7,121 nucleotides of DNA from Phycisphaerales bacterium (lineage in GTDB: Bacteria > Planctomycetota > Phycisphaerae > Phycisphaerales > UBA1924). The DNA lies in assembly GCA_016764015.1 (NCBI GenBank), contig JAESSR010000054.1, positions 1-7,121 on the forward strand. Direction: 5' to 3'. The position numbers were made by a program, and so were the translations under genes. Shown piece after piece: positions 5,978 to 7,121 of this stretch. The notes beneath the pieces are model-generated. The model was not told the origin of the DNA and did no database searches. It saw only the letters and a program-made list of their open reading frames with translations. Positions within the stretch are counted from its first letter, which is position 1; each line of letters opens with the position of its first letter.

Positions 5978-7121
5978 GCTCCACCTGCCTCAGTCTTTAC
6001 AAAATCAATCCCATATCGCTCGATGCGATACCGAAAACTTGACCGCTGCATTCCGATGAGTTTGGCCGCTTTGGATACATTACCATTTGAATGTTCGAGC
6101 GCTTGAATCATGAGTTCTTGTTCGACCTTTGAAGCTATATGAACACCAGAAGCAAAGTTGAACCGCATCCCATTCTCAGCAACAGCAACCCCCTCTTCAG
6201 TCTGTCGCTTTGGATCTTGGGATTGGATACCAATATCGTGGCGAGTGATGAGTGGGCTCGGGGCAAGCATTGCAGCCCGCTGAATCGCATTGAACAACTC
6301 GCGCACATTCCCTGGCCAATCATGACCAGAAATAGCAGCCTTCGCATCATCATTCAATGTTGCAACCTCGAGCCCATACTCGCTGCGCAATTGATTGAGC
6401 ATCGACTCTGCAATGAGTATCGCGTCATCCCCTCGGCTGCTCAGATCAGGGAGATCGATCGTGAACGCGTTAATCCGGAACAACAAATCCTCTCGGAATG
6501 TGCCGTCCTTCACCATCTTTGACAGATCCTTATTTGTCGCAGCGAGCACACGCATTTCGATAGGGCGCTCCTTCGCAGACCCGACCTTACGAATCCGTCC
6601 GTGTTCAATTACAGATAAGAGTTTCGCCTGCAACGGCAGATCGAGATCGCCAATCTCATCGAGAAAAATAGTCCCGCCGTCGGCCATCTCGAAGAGCCCC
6701 TCGCGTGTGATCTTCGCATCCGTAAAGGCGCCCTTCTCGTGCCCAAAGAGCTCTGATTCGATGAGTGACGCAGGAAGAGCGGTACAGTTCACATGCACAA
6801 ACGGGCGCTCAGATTCGTCGCTTGCATTATGAATATACCTGGCAACGACACCTTTTCCAACACCGGTTTTCCCTGTGATGAGAATCGTCGTCAGCGCACC
6901 GCCGCTTGCTTGATCATTGTTGATTGATCTATTGCCGACAGGAATCTTTGCGAGCCGTTGTGCCATCGACATCGCATCGAGCCACACCGCCGATTGTCCC
7001 AGAGGCTTATCAGATTGGCTCCGGGTGCTTTTTTGAATGCGTTGGTACAAACGGAGTTGTCGCGTATCGAATCGTTGTCGGATGACACGGTCGGTGAGCA
7101 CCAAGAGTTCTTGAATACGAA
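5974..7121 (-). CDS. Sigma-54-dependent AAA+ transcriptional activator with Fis-type HTH, N-terminus outside window
   Basis: Bacterial enhancer-binding protein that would use ATP to remodel sigma-54 RNA polymerase. Numbering residues from the TTG at 7104, the AAA+ domain shows Walker A GKTGVGKG (78-85), the sigma-54 contact loop as GAFTDA (125-130), Walker B GGTIFLDE (143-150), and the arginine-finger segment FREDLLFR (203-210, R204). WPGNVREL (263-270) marks the lid. The C-terminal helix-turn-helix of Fis type lies at about 341-365 (GNVSKAAKLIGMQRSSFRYR). The frame has no stop before the right edge, and the residues just inside it look like a linker helix, so the TTG is not a credible start. 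A sensor or response-regulator domain probably lies beyond. About 14 residues between the linker and Walker A (56-70) look like an extra loop. It is followed with a four-base overlap by the secreted dockerin gene. Family assignment is very secure; its target promoter is unknown. Confidence 0.95.
   Translation of the reverse strand, partial: RIQELLVLTDRVIRQRFDTRQLRLYQRIQKSTRSQSDKPLGQSAVWLDAMSMAQRLAKIPVGNRSINNDQASGGALTTILITGKTGVGKGVVARYIHNASDESERPFVHVNCTALPASLIESELFGHEKGAFTDAKITREGLFEMADGGTIFLDEIGDLDLPLQAKLLSVIEHGRIRKVGSAKERPIEMRVLAATNKDLSKMVKDGTFREDLLFRINAFTIDLPDLSSRGDDAILIAESMLNQLRSEYGLEVATLNDDAKAAISGHDWPGNVRELFNAIQRAAMLAPSPLITRHDIGIQSQDPKRQTEEGVAVAENGMRFNFASGVHIASKVEQELMIQALEHSNGNVSKAAKLIGMQRSSFRYRIERYGIDFVKTEAGGA
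5981..5986 (-). promoter_or_regulatory. Ribosome binding site of the dockerin gene inside the regulator's last codons
   Basis: AGGTGG on the minus strand lies three bases before the ATG at 5977 and is part of the regulator codons for its final Ala-Gly-Gly-Ala. Together with the ATGA overlap it indicates translational coupling. Confidence 0.6.

Noticed and set aside
7102..7104. TTG at 7104 as the start of the sigma-54 activator
   Set aside because: The frame stays open to the right edge and there is no visible ribosome binding site. The residues upstream continue a linker-like helix, so the gene is partial.

Overview
The window looks like a piece of a planctomycete genome, most likely class Phycisphaerae. 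The strongest pointer is the protein encoded at 5977-4514, which ends in a 'GC-type' dockerin: paired Asp-x-Thr/Asn-x-Asp-Gly calcium loops followed by a terminal Gly-Cys-Pro. This secreted-protein tail is, to my knowledge, typical of Phycisphaerae. A System II cytochrome c maturation pair with a very long N-terminal extension on CcsA fits the same group. The assignment is inference from protein style, not a database match.

All six supported genes lie on the minus strand, in two blocks. Read in the direction of transcription, the first block (7121 down to 4514) holds the C-terminal part of a sigma-54-type AAA+ activator with a Fis-like DNA-binding domain, cut by the right window edge. It overlaps by four bases (ATGA) a secreted protein with four EF-hand-like calcium loops. 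The two should be co-transcribed and translationally coupled.

About 410 bases without a convincing gene follow (4101-4513). They contain a 220-bp segment bounded by perfect 12-bp inverted repeats with TG...CA ends. This looks like the remains, or a non-autonomous derivative, of an IS3-like element. The region should also carry the promoter of the next block.

The second block (4100 down past position 1) is a compact cytochrome c operon. It runs from a single-haem c-type cytochrome lipoprotein, through a lipoprotein made of two copies of one domain joined by a His/Asp-rich linker and ResB (CcsB), to CcsA, which is cut by the left edge. The last three genes are joined by stop/start overlaps (TAATG, then ATGA). 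ResB and CcsA together form the haem exporter and cytochrome c haem lyase, which would attach haem to the CxxCH of the first gene's product and to other exported cytochromes. The duplicated lipoprotein has no function I can name, but its position between a cytochrome and the haem lyase suggests a role in respiration or cytochrome assembly.

No tRNA, rRNA, CRISPR array or complete transposase gene was seen.
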